Shown here: positions 55,201 through 63,392 of the stretch, piece by piece
How the letters are laid out: every line of letters starts with the position of its first letter
Numbering within the stretch: the stretch's first letter is position 1
DNA from: Flavobacterium sp. GT3R68
GTDB lineage: Bacteria > Bacteroidota > Bacteroidia > Flavobacteriales > Flavobacteriaceae
Assembly (NCBI RefSeq): GCF_007109225.1
Contig: NZ_VJZK01000008.1
Location: forward strand, 71,635-135,634
Reading direction: 5' to 3'
DNA: 64,000 nt
Notes under the pieces: generated by a model
What the model saw: only the letters and a program-made list of their open reading frames with translations
What the model was told of the DNA's origin: nothing
The model's database searches: none
Program-made: the position numbers and the translations under genes

Positions 55201-55941
55201 TTCTTCTCCGTTATGATTTTTTATTTCTTCTGGTGTAGATACAAATTCTTTAATTATATCGTTTTGAATATTAAACTTTGTATATATATGTTGTATGTCT
55301 TCAATTGTAAATTCAAATAAATGACTATTTGATTCTAAAAATTCGGGGGTTGGGAAGTGAATTTTTCCTTTATAATCATCTTCATATAAAAACCTTTCGT
55401 AATTTAATTTTTTTGCTATTTCATTGTGAATATGCAGTAAAAGGAATGCACCTTCTTTTATTTTATTTTTTGATTTTTCAGATAATTCATTTTTCCAAAT
55501 TATTGTAGTGCTTAAAAGTATCTGATTCACATTAGTACTGCCACTAGAAATCCCTGGGAACACGATATTGTTACCATTTAAAAAAATTAAATTTTCGGTA
55601 AAAGAAGATTCAGAAGGGTCTTCCCTATAATCACTGGCAAACTGTTTATGAATTATAGATTGGAATGCTACATAATTTACATCCAAATCATTATTTGTGA
55701 GATTTTCACATACAGTATTTTGAATGGTTTCTAACCGTACAACCTTAGAATGGTTCTTGGGAATCAATTGAATAAGCGATAAAACTTTTAATAATTTGAT
55801 AGAATTATTAGTCTTAATAAACAATTCAAAATCATTACCAACATTTTCAGATGTTAAGACATTTCCTGCTTTCCCTAAACAACATTTTTTATATTTTACA
55901 TCACTCCCACAAGAGCATAAATCGTTTCTACCTATTTTCAT
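52228..55941 (-). CDS. Large SEC-C zinc-motif protein with C-terminal PD-(D/E)XK nuclease
   Basis: A 1237-aa protein. Residues 1-23 are a SEC-C zinc motif (IGRNDLCSCGSDVKYKKCC; Cys9, Cys11, Cys20, Cys21), moved to the N terminus. About 1000 residues of unassigned helical and mixed sequence follow. Near the C terminus a restriction-endonuclease-like fold is visible: helix GTEFRNKVYEWL, then GDIDILAFD with Asp1127/Asp1129, and IYSIECKN with Glu1144 and Lys1146, matching D-x(n)-E-x-K of NERD/Mrr-like nucleases. No ATPase motif is seen. It shares an operon with the 302-aa protein and lies beside the integrase, a usual place for defence cargo. I cannot match it to a named system. Confidence 0.8.
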   Translation of the reverse strand: MKIGRNDLCSCGSDVKYKKCCLGKAGNVLTSENVGNDFELFIKTNNSIKLLKVLSLIQLIPKNHSKVVRLETIQNTVCENLTNNDLDVNYVAFQSIIHKQFASDYREDPSESSFTENLIFLNGNNIVFPGISSGSTNVNQILLSTTIIWKNELSEKSKNKIKEGAFLLLHIHNEIAKKLNYERFLYEDDYKGKIHFPTPEFLESNSHLFEFTIEDIQHIYTKFNIQNDIIKEFVSTPEEIKNHNGEETLLIQKPFIIYDDKYYLALPTAQMYSLNLFIRKVISENSELDILNKTYNKFINQEVYKYLVPYWSKIEFDSLLNEDESIWQFDTNKFAYVCYIHEDSNIKTEDRANEVIHNFKKEYKQTDIEFLSLHFFASYKIDEIVPHMFEGITEAKYQLAIDFFDFERINTYWDIDKLSFWKYAKAKNRLDEKDIIIAPFFSILTYYKWYVSNKESFFHSDDAIPNMISFDFSMQGEVIIEADKKNDKHLILYINDEKVLGYIPVYKTEKYAKIYTSEEIFEGSLKVALEKFSFPIWVSCKQQRDYLGKNFIDAILYWLNELHHPLNSLLKPLGKLPVEFILSFDEMLREFMNDGKQMPDNNKINIDFEINPDKRKIELTFPVGIFNALHREDNYGERIIMNSVIKCLNNLLIINGSEEIPEILIKNIIDEYIPLGKKKMILTSNSHDNIQSFDKYIPTVRYIYSADTSIVLEENVKWLNYSTPIPIKINDIEEKIKLCNDLINSLTNQIRNRINEYNSEKLLIHLMLRHESLIQKNGFKDIGLVARLECFSKYDDIIEEYKDFNSKLIKSSHAIRCLIEYVIAEPYYGNKTVNDDDTDFLLALISELIYYGSVKDSIKLGIDNPDMGLLPSGRIGMNHDFYENVLVKYSESVTFDEIHEYRESFDNRFRKEEVKKDGAKQDESLNSYYDKVDIAFQNDIGITLTKIHHILIFLSNHCFVNENSIYSCGELEFMQLLKDNSDLDGNEINAFVKFMSIVTRGKMDVPENESEYPEIYPWRYNREYSYIRRPILKLKAENNSYTILWSARHLDRALENLLAIFHSGLLKVNKEHKEINQLIKDRNNIKGTEFRNKVYEWLSDNTNLKIIKHEVKIRKSVFPNAVRDYGDIDILAFDLENKIIYSIECKNTKQVKIMYDFSSDVQNYLTKQLPKHIARGIWLEENLEQLSIKFDLDLLQFEVKPLVISSYQLPIKFIEKTQIPIYSFNEVKGKKIFNNNQ

Positions 55942-55959
55942 AACTGCATATTAAGCTAC

Positions 55960-57243
55960 TTATACTACTTTCATTAGTTCTATACTCTTCAATTCTTCTT
56001 TTTTACTCCAATATTCTTCAAGTTTATTAGCCTGCTCTTTTAAAGTAGTTTTTACGTATTTAAGAAATTGGGAATTACTCCTATGAGAGGTAATAGCCAT
56101 GATTGTCTTATCTGGTAATTTACCATAATGATTTGACACGAATGACCTTCTACATGTATGCGAAGAGATAAGTTTATATTTAGGATAATATCCTTTAACT
56201 TTTCTGTTTGTTTTTGGGTCTTTGATACTCCCTAAAATAGTTTCATCTATTCCTGCTGCTTCGCATAAATCTTTCACATATAAATTGAACTTTTGCTCAG
56301 ATATTATAGGCAAAACATTATTCCTCTTTTCTAAAATCCTTTTTAATTGTGGATGTATTGGAATTTCAACTGAAGCCTGAGTCTTTTCAGTACATATAAT
56401 TTTGATTCTGTTATTAGATATATTGAAATCATTAATTCTTTTCAGGTCGGAAATTCTCAATCCTGACCAAACCCCAACGATAAACAAATCCCTGACATTT
56501 TCCAATCTCAAATTGTTACTTAAATCTAAATTGAAAATTGTTTCAATTTCATTTTCGTCTAAATAAGTATCAAGTGTTTCATCTCGTTTAAAAGTAAATT
56601 TATTACTTTCTATCTCTACACTTGTCTCAAAACCTTCAATCTTAGATTCCTTTACAAAATTCTTTATATGGCTGATATATTTCTCAATTACAGTACTTGA
56701 ATAATTGCCTTCGGTTTTCAAAAAACTGGTGAACTTTCCGTGAAAATTTAAATTAATATTTTTTGTTTTTAACTTCTCATGTTTAATTTCAAACTCTTTT
56801 AATCTAGTTAATGTAGTCGTATAATTCTGAATTGTTCTTACTGAAATCTGCATTCCTGATTTAGGGTTTATTCTGGTTTTTGAGCTTTCAATATATTTTG
56901 CTACAAATGGTACAAAATAAAATCTATAATCATCGTCTCCTTCAGGTTTGCAGTAAAAACCATCAACTTGTTTTATTAACCAATTACTATCAATTGTTTC
57001 ACCCGTTGGAAAATCTGTATTAAAGCCTTGTAAAATATGCTTCGATATATTTTCAATCTTTTCTTCAATAGCTTTCTTTTCTTCTAGAGGCAGTCCTTTT
57101 ACTTTATAAGTCTTGTTACTCCAATTAATTGAATTAATAAAAACATTAGACTTTGCATAACAATTAATTTTATTATGAAAAAATCTAATATTAAGATTTA
57201 CTGGGTCTTTTGTACCTAATGCTTTAAATTGGATAGTTGCCAT
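55960..57243 (-). CDS. Tyrosine-type integrase of the element
   Basis: The start taken is the ATG at 57243 (MATIQFKALGTKDPVNLN), the usual opening for Bacteroidota phage-integrase SAM-like proteins; the 11-residue extension from 57276 has no match. The 427-aa protein has an arm-binding N terminus, a SAM-like core-binding domain (about 130-220), and a catalytic domain with Arg in GVWSGLRISDL, His-x-x-Arg in SSHTCRRSFVSNH, His in TSHRSNSQ and the nucleophile Tyr in FLKYVK. It inserts the element into tRNA-Met. It lies 172 nt from attR, pointing inward. Confidence 0.92.
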   Translation of the reverse strand: MATIQFKALGTKDPVNLNIRFFHNKINCYAKSNVFINSINWSNKTYKVKGLPLEEKKAIEEKIENISKHILQGFNTDFPTGETIDSNWLIKQVDGFYCKPEGDDDYRFYFVPFVAKYIESSKTRINPKSGMQISVRTIQNYTTTLTRLKEFEIKHEKLKTKNINLNFHGKFTSFLKTEGNYSSTVIEKYISHIKNFVKESKIEGFETSVEIESNKFTFKRDETLDTYLDENEIETIFNLDLSNNLRLENVRDLFIVGVWSGLRISDLKRINDFNISNNRIKIICTEKTQASVEIPIHPQLKRILEKRNNVLPIISEQKFNLYVKDLCEAAGIDETILGSIKDPKTNRKVKGYYPKYKLISSHTCRRSFVSNHYGKLPDKTIMAITSHRSNSQFLKYVKTTLKEQANKLEEYWSKKEELKSIELMKVV

Positions 57244-57280
57244 AAGTAGGGTTGTTTTACAGTGACAGAGATACAATTTA

Positions 57281-57350
57281 ATTCACGGATAATTCACGGA
57301 TTTATATTAATCTTAACTAAATTAACTGAAATTTATTTGGATTCACTTTC
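57281..57350 (+). repeat. Right end direct repeat (candidate integrase arm sites)
   Basis: Starts ATTCACGGATAATTCACG, followed by ATTAAC at +40 and ATTCAC at +60, in the same orientation as 39073-39145. It lies immediately upstream of the integrase start and may also affect its expression. Confidence 0.6.
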
Positions 57351-57414
57351 TTCTAAAGCCTTAGTAAACAAGAGGATTAAGAATTCGTCACATCAAGCAA
57401 GATAAAGTCAGTTC

Positions 57415-57434
57415 CTCCCGTCTTCGCTACAAAA
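57415..57434 (+). repeat. Right attachment core (attR)
   Basis: CTCCCGTCTTCGCTACAAAA, identical to attL at 39011-39030. No tRNA body precedes it, showing that the left end keeps the functional tRNA gene. Confidence 0.92.
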
Positions 57435-57451
57435 ATCAAGTATTTGAAAAC

Positions 57452-57483
57452 AAACGGTTTAAGCTATCTAAACCGTTTTTTTT
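57452..57483 (+). terminator. Displaced original terminator of tRNA-Met
   Basis: AAACGGTTTA (57452-57461) pairs with TAAACCGTTT (57469-57478), 10 perfect bp, followed by a T-run; 18 nt after the attachment core. Confidence 0.85.
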
Positions 57484-58065
57484 ATGCTCACATATTATAG
57501 TTCATAACATTACTCTCAAAAACTATTGTTAACTTTTTCGTGAAATAAAAATCAGAAACTATAATATCTTGAAGATAGGGCCTTTTTTAGTCACTGTCCT
57601 TCGGACGCGCCTGTCCCATATGGTGTCTGAATTTTCCCCTTTTGAAACTATATTTTTGACCCTGCAGTCATTGTTATTTCTACACTTTACTATTTTATGC
57701 GGAAAAACCATAAAATTCACATAAGAACGTGTTTTATTATTATAATAAATAAAAATAAAGAATAAACTTACTTTTCTTAACAATATATGCGCTTAATCGA
57801 CTTTATTTGTATTTAATCGACAAATAATTTTTTTATTTCAAAATATCGCATTATATTTATTTTCTAATTAACTGATTGTAAGCCTTTTAGTATTAAATTA
57901 AAGAAAATGTTATTTTTATCGATAATTAACATAGTTATGTCGATTTTATTGAAAATGTTTTTGTATTTTTAACATATAAATAACATATACACAAGTTGCC
58001 TATTTAAAATGCCATAGCCCAAAATTAACAAACACACTGAATCATTAATCTAATCCCCAAAGATT
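57484..58065. other. Intergenic region with no recognised gene
   Basis: About 580 nt, AT-rich, except for a small GC-richer patch near 57590-57640. A 74-codon minus-strand frame here has no start context or family likeness. It probably contains the promoter of the large secreted protein, but no consensus could be fixed. Confidence 0.5.
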
Positions 58066-61000
58066 ATGAAGAAAATTACCCTACTAGCTGGCAAACTAAT
58101 TCTTACTTTAGTTTTCCTATTTTTTACCGCTTTAAGTTTTTCCCAAAACGCAAATCTTATCATCAGCGGTAATGGAGTCGACATTGCAAACAATGACATC
58201 ACACCAAGTCTAGCTGACAACACTGATTTCGGAACAGTGTATGTGGGAAACACCCTGAACAATACCTTCGTACTAAGAAATACAGGTGTGGCCGGCAATG
58301 CTGGTTCTCGCAAAATTACATTCTCAAACCCTTCGATAGTAATATCCGGTATTGATGCAGCACAATTTTCAATAATTTCAGGTCCTACAGCAGGAAGTAC
58401 ATTAAATGGTGGTGGAGCCATTTATTCTCCAAATTTAGTAATTCGCTTTACTCCTACTTTACCAACCGGGACAAAAAATGCAATTGTTACTGTAAATTAT
58501 ACCAATAATGGAGGCGCTTTAATGTATACTTTTGCGATTAAAGGTATCAGCGCCGCCAATCCTGAGATTGATATTGAGGGTAATTCTACATCGATTGCAG
58601 ATGGCGATATCACCCCTACCATTACGGACTGGACCGATTTTGGCACCACTGAGGTTGGGGGAAACATTCCACGAACTTTTACAATTAAAAATTCAGGAAA
58701 TCTAAACTTAACGATCGGAGCCATAACTATCAGTGGGCCTAACGCTGCTGATTTTACCGTTACTACCGCACCAAGCGCTACAGTAGGCCCAGGATCCAGT
58801 ACGGCATTCGTAGTAACCTTTACTCCAACTACAAATGGTAGTAAATCGGCCACGATATCCGTTATAAATAATGATTCCAACGAAAATCCATATGATTTTG
58901 CCGTTAAGGCTTTGGTAATCCAGACTTTTTATGACAGTGATGATGACCTTGTTTTTGACAACATCGATATTGATGATGATAATGACGGGATTCAGGATAT
59001 TGCAGAAGAGGCAAATTGCAATAATGCGAATGGGCATAAAGTAAATTATAAATTTCTAAATGAAACTTTTGGAACCGGATCCAGAACAACCATAAACACT
59101 ACCTATGACGCAAGAACGACCTATTGCTATGAAGATGGTATCGTGGGTCCTAATACCGCGGCATGTCCATTCCAGTCTTCAATAATACTTGATGATGGAG
59201 AATATTGCGTCGTTTCTAAAATAACAGGCACAATAGCCAGCGATCCTGAAAACATTCACGGGGATCTTGCATGGTATAATGGAGAAGATCACACACCAGG
59301 CGATACCAGCGGAAGAATGGCTGTTTTTAATGCCAGCTTTACTCCGGGAGTGTTTTACGAAACTACCATAAGTGGTGTTTTATCAAATTTGCCTATTACT
59401 TATAGTTTTTGGGCTCTTAACATTATGGCTCCATCTACTTTCCCAGGCTCTATCTTACCCGATGTGACTGTGCAATTTGTGGATTTATCAAATAATATAC
59501 TTGCTACATTCACAACCGGACAATTTGGAAGATGTTCTGGAGGCCTCGCGGACAATTCATGCGCCCAAGGTGTTTGGAAACAATACACAACAAGTGTAAA
59601 TCTAGGAAATGTAAACGCCTTTACGGTTCGTTTTATCAATAACGCTCCTGGTGGAGGAGGTAATGACCTTGCTTTAGACGATATAGTAATTGCCCAGACC
59701 TTATGTGATTTGGATAATGATGGTGTTGCTGATATGTTTGATTTGGATGCGGATAACGATGGCATCGAAGATGTCATTGAAGCAGGATATGGAAACCTAA
59801 GTAATGGTAAAGGAAGAATTGATGTGGCCTGGATTGATGGAAATGGAAATGGACTTCATGATGGCGCTGAATCATTATCACCGGTATTGGATTCTGACGG
59901 AGATACCATTCCAAATTATATCGATTTGGACAGTGATAATGATACGCTTTTTGATGTGGATGAATCAGGTGCGGGAAATACAAATGCCGTTGCAGGATAT
60001 GTAAACGGGGATGGTGATATTACCGGAGATGGTGTAGGTGACGGTTTAGATACTGAAACATTTAGAAGCAAGGATGTGGATGGAGATGGTATCACGGAAG
60101 GTTTTGGAGACGGAATCTTGGACATTTACGATTATGGAACCGGTATCTATCAATATGGAAATCTAGACCAAGGCTCTTTCATAGCTCCTTTTCTGAATTA
60201 TGTAATTGACACGGATGGCGACGGAACTCCAGATTATATGGACATTTCTTCTAACGGTGCCACTTATGATATTGCCGGAACATTGTATGCCACTTTAGAT
60301 GCCAACAACAATGGAATAATTGACGGAACTACAGATATTGACAAAGACGGAATTGTAGATGCTTTTGATACTAATAACGCCCTTTTTGGATCACCAAGAG
60401 ATTTAAACAGAAAACTATTCCTTGATTTTGACGGAAGAAATGATTATGCACAAAGCACTGCAATCCTGGGCGGCTTATCAAATACTTCGTTAATGGCTTG
60501 GGTTAATATGAGAAATGATTTCGCCAAAGTGGGTGTAATTGTTGGACAAAATAAATTCCAGTTACGAATTACTACCAATAAAGAATTGGAAGCCGTAGTA
60601 AATGGAACCATGTTAACATATACCCTTCCTTTAAATGTTTCCCAATGGTATCACGTTGCTGCTGTTTATGGTGGAGGATTTTTAAAATTATACTTGAACG
60701 GTGTTATGGTAAGCAGTCAAGCTTTGAGCGGTACCATCGCAGCCGACCCTTCCTTTTTGACTATCGGTAAAAACCCAATAGCGGGAGATAAATATTTTAA
60801 CGGAAAAATAGACGAAGTACGTGTATTTAATGTAGCGTTAACTGATAGCCAACTGCAAAGAATGGTGTATCAGGAAATCCAAAACAACAGTTCTCAAGTG
60901 AGAGGTGCTGTCATTCCAAAAGATATAGGCACGTTACCTTATGCAAATCTTTTGAGATATTACAGAATGGATGTTTACAAAGACGATATTATTGATGATT

Positions 61001-62937
61001 TAACAACTCCAGCGATTGACATTGCTAGTGGAACCAGAATTTACAATCATAAAAACATATACGTTCAGCAGGCGCCAATGCCTTTCATCACGGAAAGAAC
61101 AGGGGATTTTGCAACTGCTGTAAATAGTCCATCCAAAGAAATCAGAGGAATGGACATCATGGATTTTGATTGGTCTATCGTAAACGTAAAACATAACATT
61201 ACCGAAAGCAGCAACACCATCGACTTAGGAATGTTCGTAGACCCTTTAGTAAAAATTGTGATGAACAATGATAACAAAATCCAAAACGACTGGTATTTGA
61301 AATTGGATGGGAAAATCGATTTACAAGGAAAATCACAATTGGTACAAACTATCCAAAGTGACCTGGAGCCAACCAGTGCAGGTAGCATCGAAAGAGATCA
61401 ACAAGGACAATCTAATTTATACAACTATAACTATTGGTCGTCTCCAGTGGGCCCTATCAACGCCTTTACTAACAACAACAGTTATACCGTTGGCGGCGCT
61501 ATAAAAGACGGAACAGATCCGGCAAATCCAATAAATATCAATTGGGTAGGCGGTTATGACGGAAGTGCCGGAACGCCAATTAGCCTGGCTCGTTATTGGA
61601 TCTTTAAATTTCAAAACGTAAGCAATTTATACGCAAACTGGGCACAGGTTACAGAAAGCGGTTCTCTTTTACCAGGGCAGGGATTCACAATGAAAGGCAG
61701 CGGCGGTGCAGGTACCACCCAAAATTATACTTTCACGGGAAAACCTTTCAATGGAACCATCACCAGTCCAATAGCAGCTAACAATTTGAATTTAAGCGGC
61801 AACCCGTACGCATCGGCAATCGACGCAAATCAGTTCATAGAAGACAATGTGACTTCTATTTCAGGTGTGGCAACAACTACAGGCACTATTTATTTCTGGG
61901 AACATTCCAGCGCTAATAATACACATATATTAGCCGCTTATCAGGGAGGCTACGCTGCTTACAACAAAACAGGCGGAACTCCTCCTATTGCACCGACAGG
62001 CATTAACGGTACCGGTGGGAACACAAAAATTGCCAAACGATTTATTCCAGTAGGACAAAGCTTTTTTGTGGCCGCAAGTGTTACAGGGGGCAATATTGTT
62101 TTCAATAATAATCAGCGCCTGTTTGTGAAAGAAGATAATGCAGCTGCTTTTGAATTGTTCAGAACCAATAGGTCTTCATTAGCCTCTTCTACAGCCTCTA
62201 CTGAAATAAATGCGAATGATGAATATGAAATCGATACATTTAAAAGAGTTCGTTTAGGATTTAATTCCAATAACAACTACCACAGACAAATTTTGCTTGG
62301 CTTTATGAATGGGAATGCTACCAGCAATTACGACCCAGGGTATGACGGATATCACATTGATAGTCAACCCAGTGATATGTGTTTCATTAGCGATAAAAGC
62401 AAGCTTACCATTCAGGGTGTAGGTTTCTTTAATGAACATAAGAAATACCTACTTGAAGTAATAACAGATGTAGCCGGAAATGTTGAATTTGTACTGGATG
62501 GATTGGAAAATTTCAGTACTAATCAAACTGTTTACATATATGATAAACAAACCAATACTTATCACAGCATTAAAAATCAGGGATTTGGAATCAGGCTACA
62601 AGCCGGAACATATAGTGATCGTTTTTATTTATGTTTTAACAACAAAAATAGCAATACGGTAACCGCTAAATCAGATGAAAATGGCGGTGTGGGTGCAGAG
62701 ATCCAAGTGAGGTTCACCAATACGAACCATAATCTGAATATCATCAATACCACTGAACAATTGGTAAGTTCCGTTACACTTTTTAATATTGTAGGTCAGT
62801 TTATAACGCAATGGAATATTACTGATAAAAACCAAACCGATATTCAGATTCCTATTGAAAATTTAAGCGCTGGAACCTATCTTGTAAAAATTAAAACTAG
62901 CGCCGGTGATATCAACAAAAAAATTATTATCCAATAA
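58066..62937 (+). CDS. T9SS-secreted multidomain protein (choice-of-anchor D, TSP3-like, LamG, type A sorting signal)
   Basis: A 1623-aa protein. A signal peptide (about residues 1-26) is followed by two choice-of-anchor D beta-sandwiches (about 32-160 and 170-285: DFGTVYVGNTLNNTFVLRNT and its counterpart). Calcium-type Asp-rich thrombospondin-3-like repeats (DSDDDLVFDNIDIDDDNDG) come next, again at about 545-780, then a LamG/concanavalin-like domain (about 785-945: GRNDYAQSTAILGGLSNTSL). A long beta-rich stretch leads to a C-terminal T9SS type A sorting domain (VTLFNIVGQFITQW ... LSAGTYLVKIKT). It is exported and probably kept at the cell surface; adhesion or binding of glycans is likely. 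Confidence 0.88.
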   Translation: MKKITLLAGKLILTLVFLFFTALSFSQNANLIISGNGVDIANNDITPSLADNTDFGTVYVGNTLNNTFVLRNTGVAGNAGSRKITFSNPSIVISGIDAAQFSIISGPTAGSTLNGGGAIYSPNLVIRFTPTLPTGTKNAIVTVNYTNNGGALMYTFAIKGISAANPEIDIEGNSTSIADGDITPTITDWTDFGTTEVGGNIPRTFTIKNSGNLNLTIGAITISGPNAADFTVTTAPSATVGPGSSTAFVVTFTPTTNGSKSATISVINNDSNENPYDFAVKALVIQTFYDSDDDLVFDNIDIDDDNDGIQDIAEEANCNNANGHKVNYKFLNETFGTGSRTTINTTYDARTTYCYEDGIVGPNTAACPFQSSIILDDGEYCVVSKITGTIASDPENIHGDLAWYNGEDHTPGDTSGRMAVFNASFTPGVFYETTISGVLSNLPITYSFWALNIMAPSTFPGSILPDVTVQFVDLSNNILATFTTGQFGRCSGGLADNSCAQGVWKQYTTSVNLGNVNAFTVRFINNAPGGGGNDLALDDIVIAQTLCDLDNDGVADMFDLDADNDGIEDVIEAGYGNLSNGKGRIDVAWIDGNGNGLHDGAESLSPVLDSDGDTIPNYIDLDSDNDTLFDVDESGAGNTNAVAGYVNGDGDITGDGVGDGLDTETFRSKDVDGDGITEGFGDGILDIYDYGTGIYQYGNLDQGSFIAPFLNYVIDTDGDGTPDYMDISSNGATYDIAGTLYATLDANNNGIIDGTTDIDKDGIVDAFDTNNALFGSPRDLNRKLFLDFDGRNDYAQSTAILGGLSNTSLMAWVNMRNDFAKVGVIVGQNKFQLRITTNKELEAVVNGTMLTYTLPLNVSQWYHVAAVYGGGFLKLYLNGVMVSSQALSGTIAADPSFLTIGKNPIAGDKYFNGKIDEVRVFNVALTDSQLQRMVYQEIQNNSSQVRGAVIPKDIGTLPYANLLRYYRMDVYKDDIIDDLTTPAIDIASGTRIYNHKNIYVQQAPMPFITERTGDFATAVNSPSKEIRGMDIMDFDWSIVNVKHNITESSNTIDLGMFVDPLVKIVMNNDNKIQNDWYLKLDGKIDLQGKSQLVQTIQSDLEPTSAGSIERDQQGQSNLYNYNYWSSPVGPINAFTNNNSYTVGGAIKDGTDPANPININWVGGYDGSAGTPISLARYWIFKFQNVSNLYANWAQVTESGSLLPGQGFTMKGSGGAGTTQNYTFTGKPFNGTITSPIAANNLNLSGNPYASAIDANQFIEDNVTSISGVATTTGTIYFWEHSSANNTHILAAYQGGYAAYNKTGGTPPIAPTGINGTGGNTKIAKRFIPVGQSFFVAASVTGGNIVFNNNQRLFVKEDNAAAFELFRTNRSSLASSTASTEINANDEYEIDTFKRVRLGFNSNNNYHRQILLGFMNGNATSNYDPGYDGYHIDSQPSDMCFISDKSKLTIQGVGFFNEHKKYLLEVITDVAGNVEFVLDGLENFSTNQTVYIYDKQTNTYHSIKNQGFGIRLQAGTYSDRFYLCFNNKNSNTVTAKSDENGGVGAEIQVRFTNTNHNLNIINTTEQLVSSVTLFNIVGQFITQWNITDKNQTDIQIPIENLSAGTYLVKIKTSAGDINKKIIIQ

Positions 62938-62958
62938 ATTAAAAATCTTAAAATTTAT

Positions 62959-62985
62959 AAAAGCTTCTCCACCGGAGGAGCTTTT
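62959..62985 (+). terminator. Terminator of the large T9SS protein gene
   Basis: AAAAGCTTCTCC-ACC-GGAGGAGCTTTT hairpin with one wobble, followed by a T-rich stretch. Confidence 0.8.
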
Positions 62986-63392
62986 ATATTACCTAAAATA
63001 TTCTAATTTTACAATGTTAAATATCTATTTTCAGGTAAGTGATCCCCTTTTAAAAAGTCATCTTTACTAAAATATGGTTGTTCATCGAAGGATGGAAACA
63101 ATTCATCGAAAACTGAATTCTATCTCTCAAAAATAGATTTTAAATAACTAATTTTAAAGTAGTTAGTTCAATAAAAAATACCTATTATGGTAAAAATTAC
63201 TTTGTGATGTATACAAATACTCTTAATATTTCTTGTTTATAATCTAAATAAATATTTTTATATTTTATACAATTTACGAACCCAATCGTAAAACATATAC
63301 CACAGGTTTTATTCGGAATTTTATCATAAGTGGTTTCCATTGAGTTAATCAAATATCAAAAAAATGTATTTGTTTAATCAATAGCATTCATT
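62986..63392. other. Intergenic region with no recognised feature
   Basis: About 400 nt of AT-rich sequence with many short direct AT runs; no reading frame, repeat or clear promoter consensus seen. Confidence 0.5.

Larger units (their letters stand above)
39011..57434 (+). mobile_element. Integrative element in tRNA-Met with defence-type cargo (18.4 kb)
   Basis: The perfect 20-bp repeat CTCCCGTCTTCGCTACAAAA marks both ends (39011-39030 inside the tRNA, and 57415-57434). A tyrosine integrase lies next to the right end, with an excisionase-like and a replication-type gene nearby and a VirE-N/BT4734 protein at the left end. Base composition is visibly more AT-rich than the flanks. No relaxase/type IV coupling protein, conjugation, capsid or terminase gene is seen, so it is an integrative, non-self-transmissible element. 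Most cargo resembles anti-phage systems. Confidence 0.9.

Noticed and set aside
57244..57276. Longer start for the integrase
   Set aside because: Extends upstream of the typical MATIQF start, towards the arm-site repeat.
39026..57434. Prophage or conjugative element
   Set aside because: No capsid, portal, terminase, tail, TraG/TraJ-like or relaxase gene; only integrase, Xis-like, Rep-like and VirE-N functions.
57559..57783. 74-codon minus-strand frame after attR
   Set aside because: Low-complexity, no start context, no family likeness; treated as intergenic.
58050..58421. Antisense frames within the large T9SS gene (also 58497-58880, 59400-59777, 61065-61388)
   Set aside because: Shadows of the strongly coding plus strand, caused by its repetitive Gly/Thr/Asp codons.
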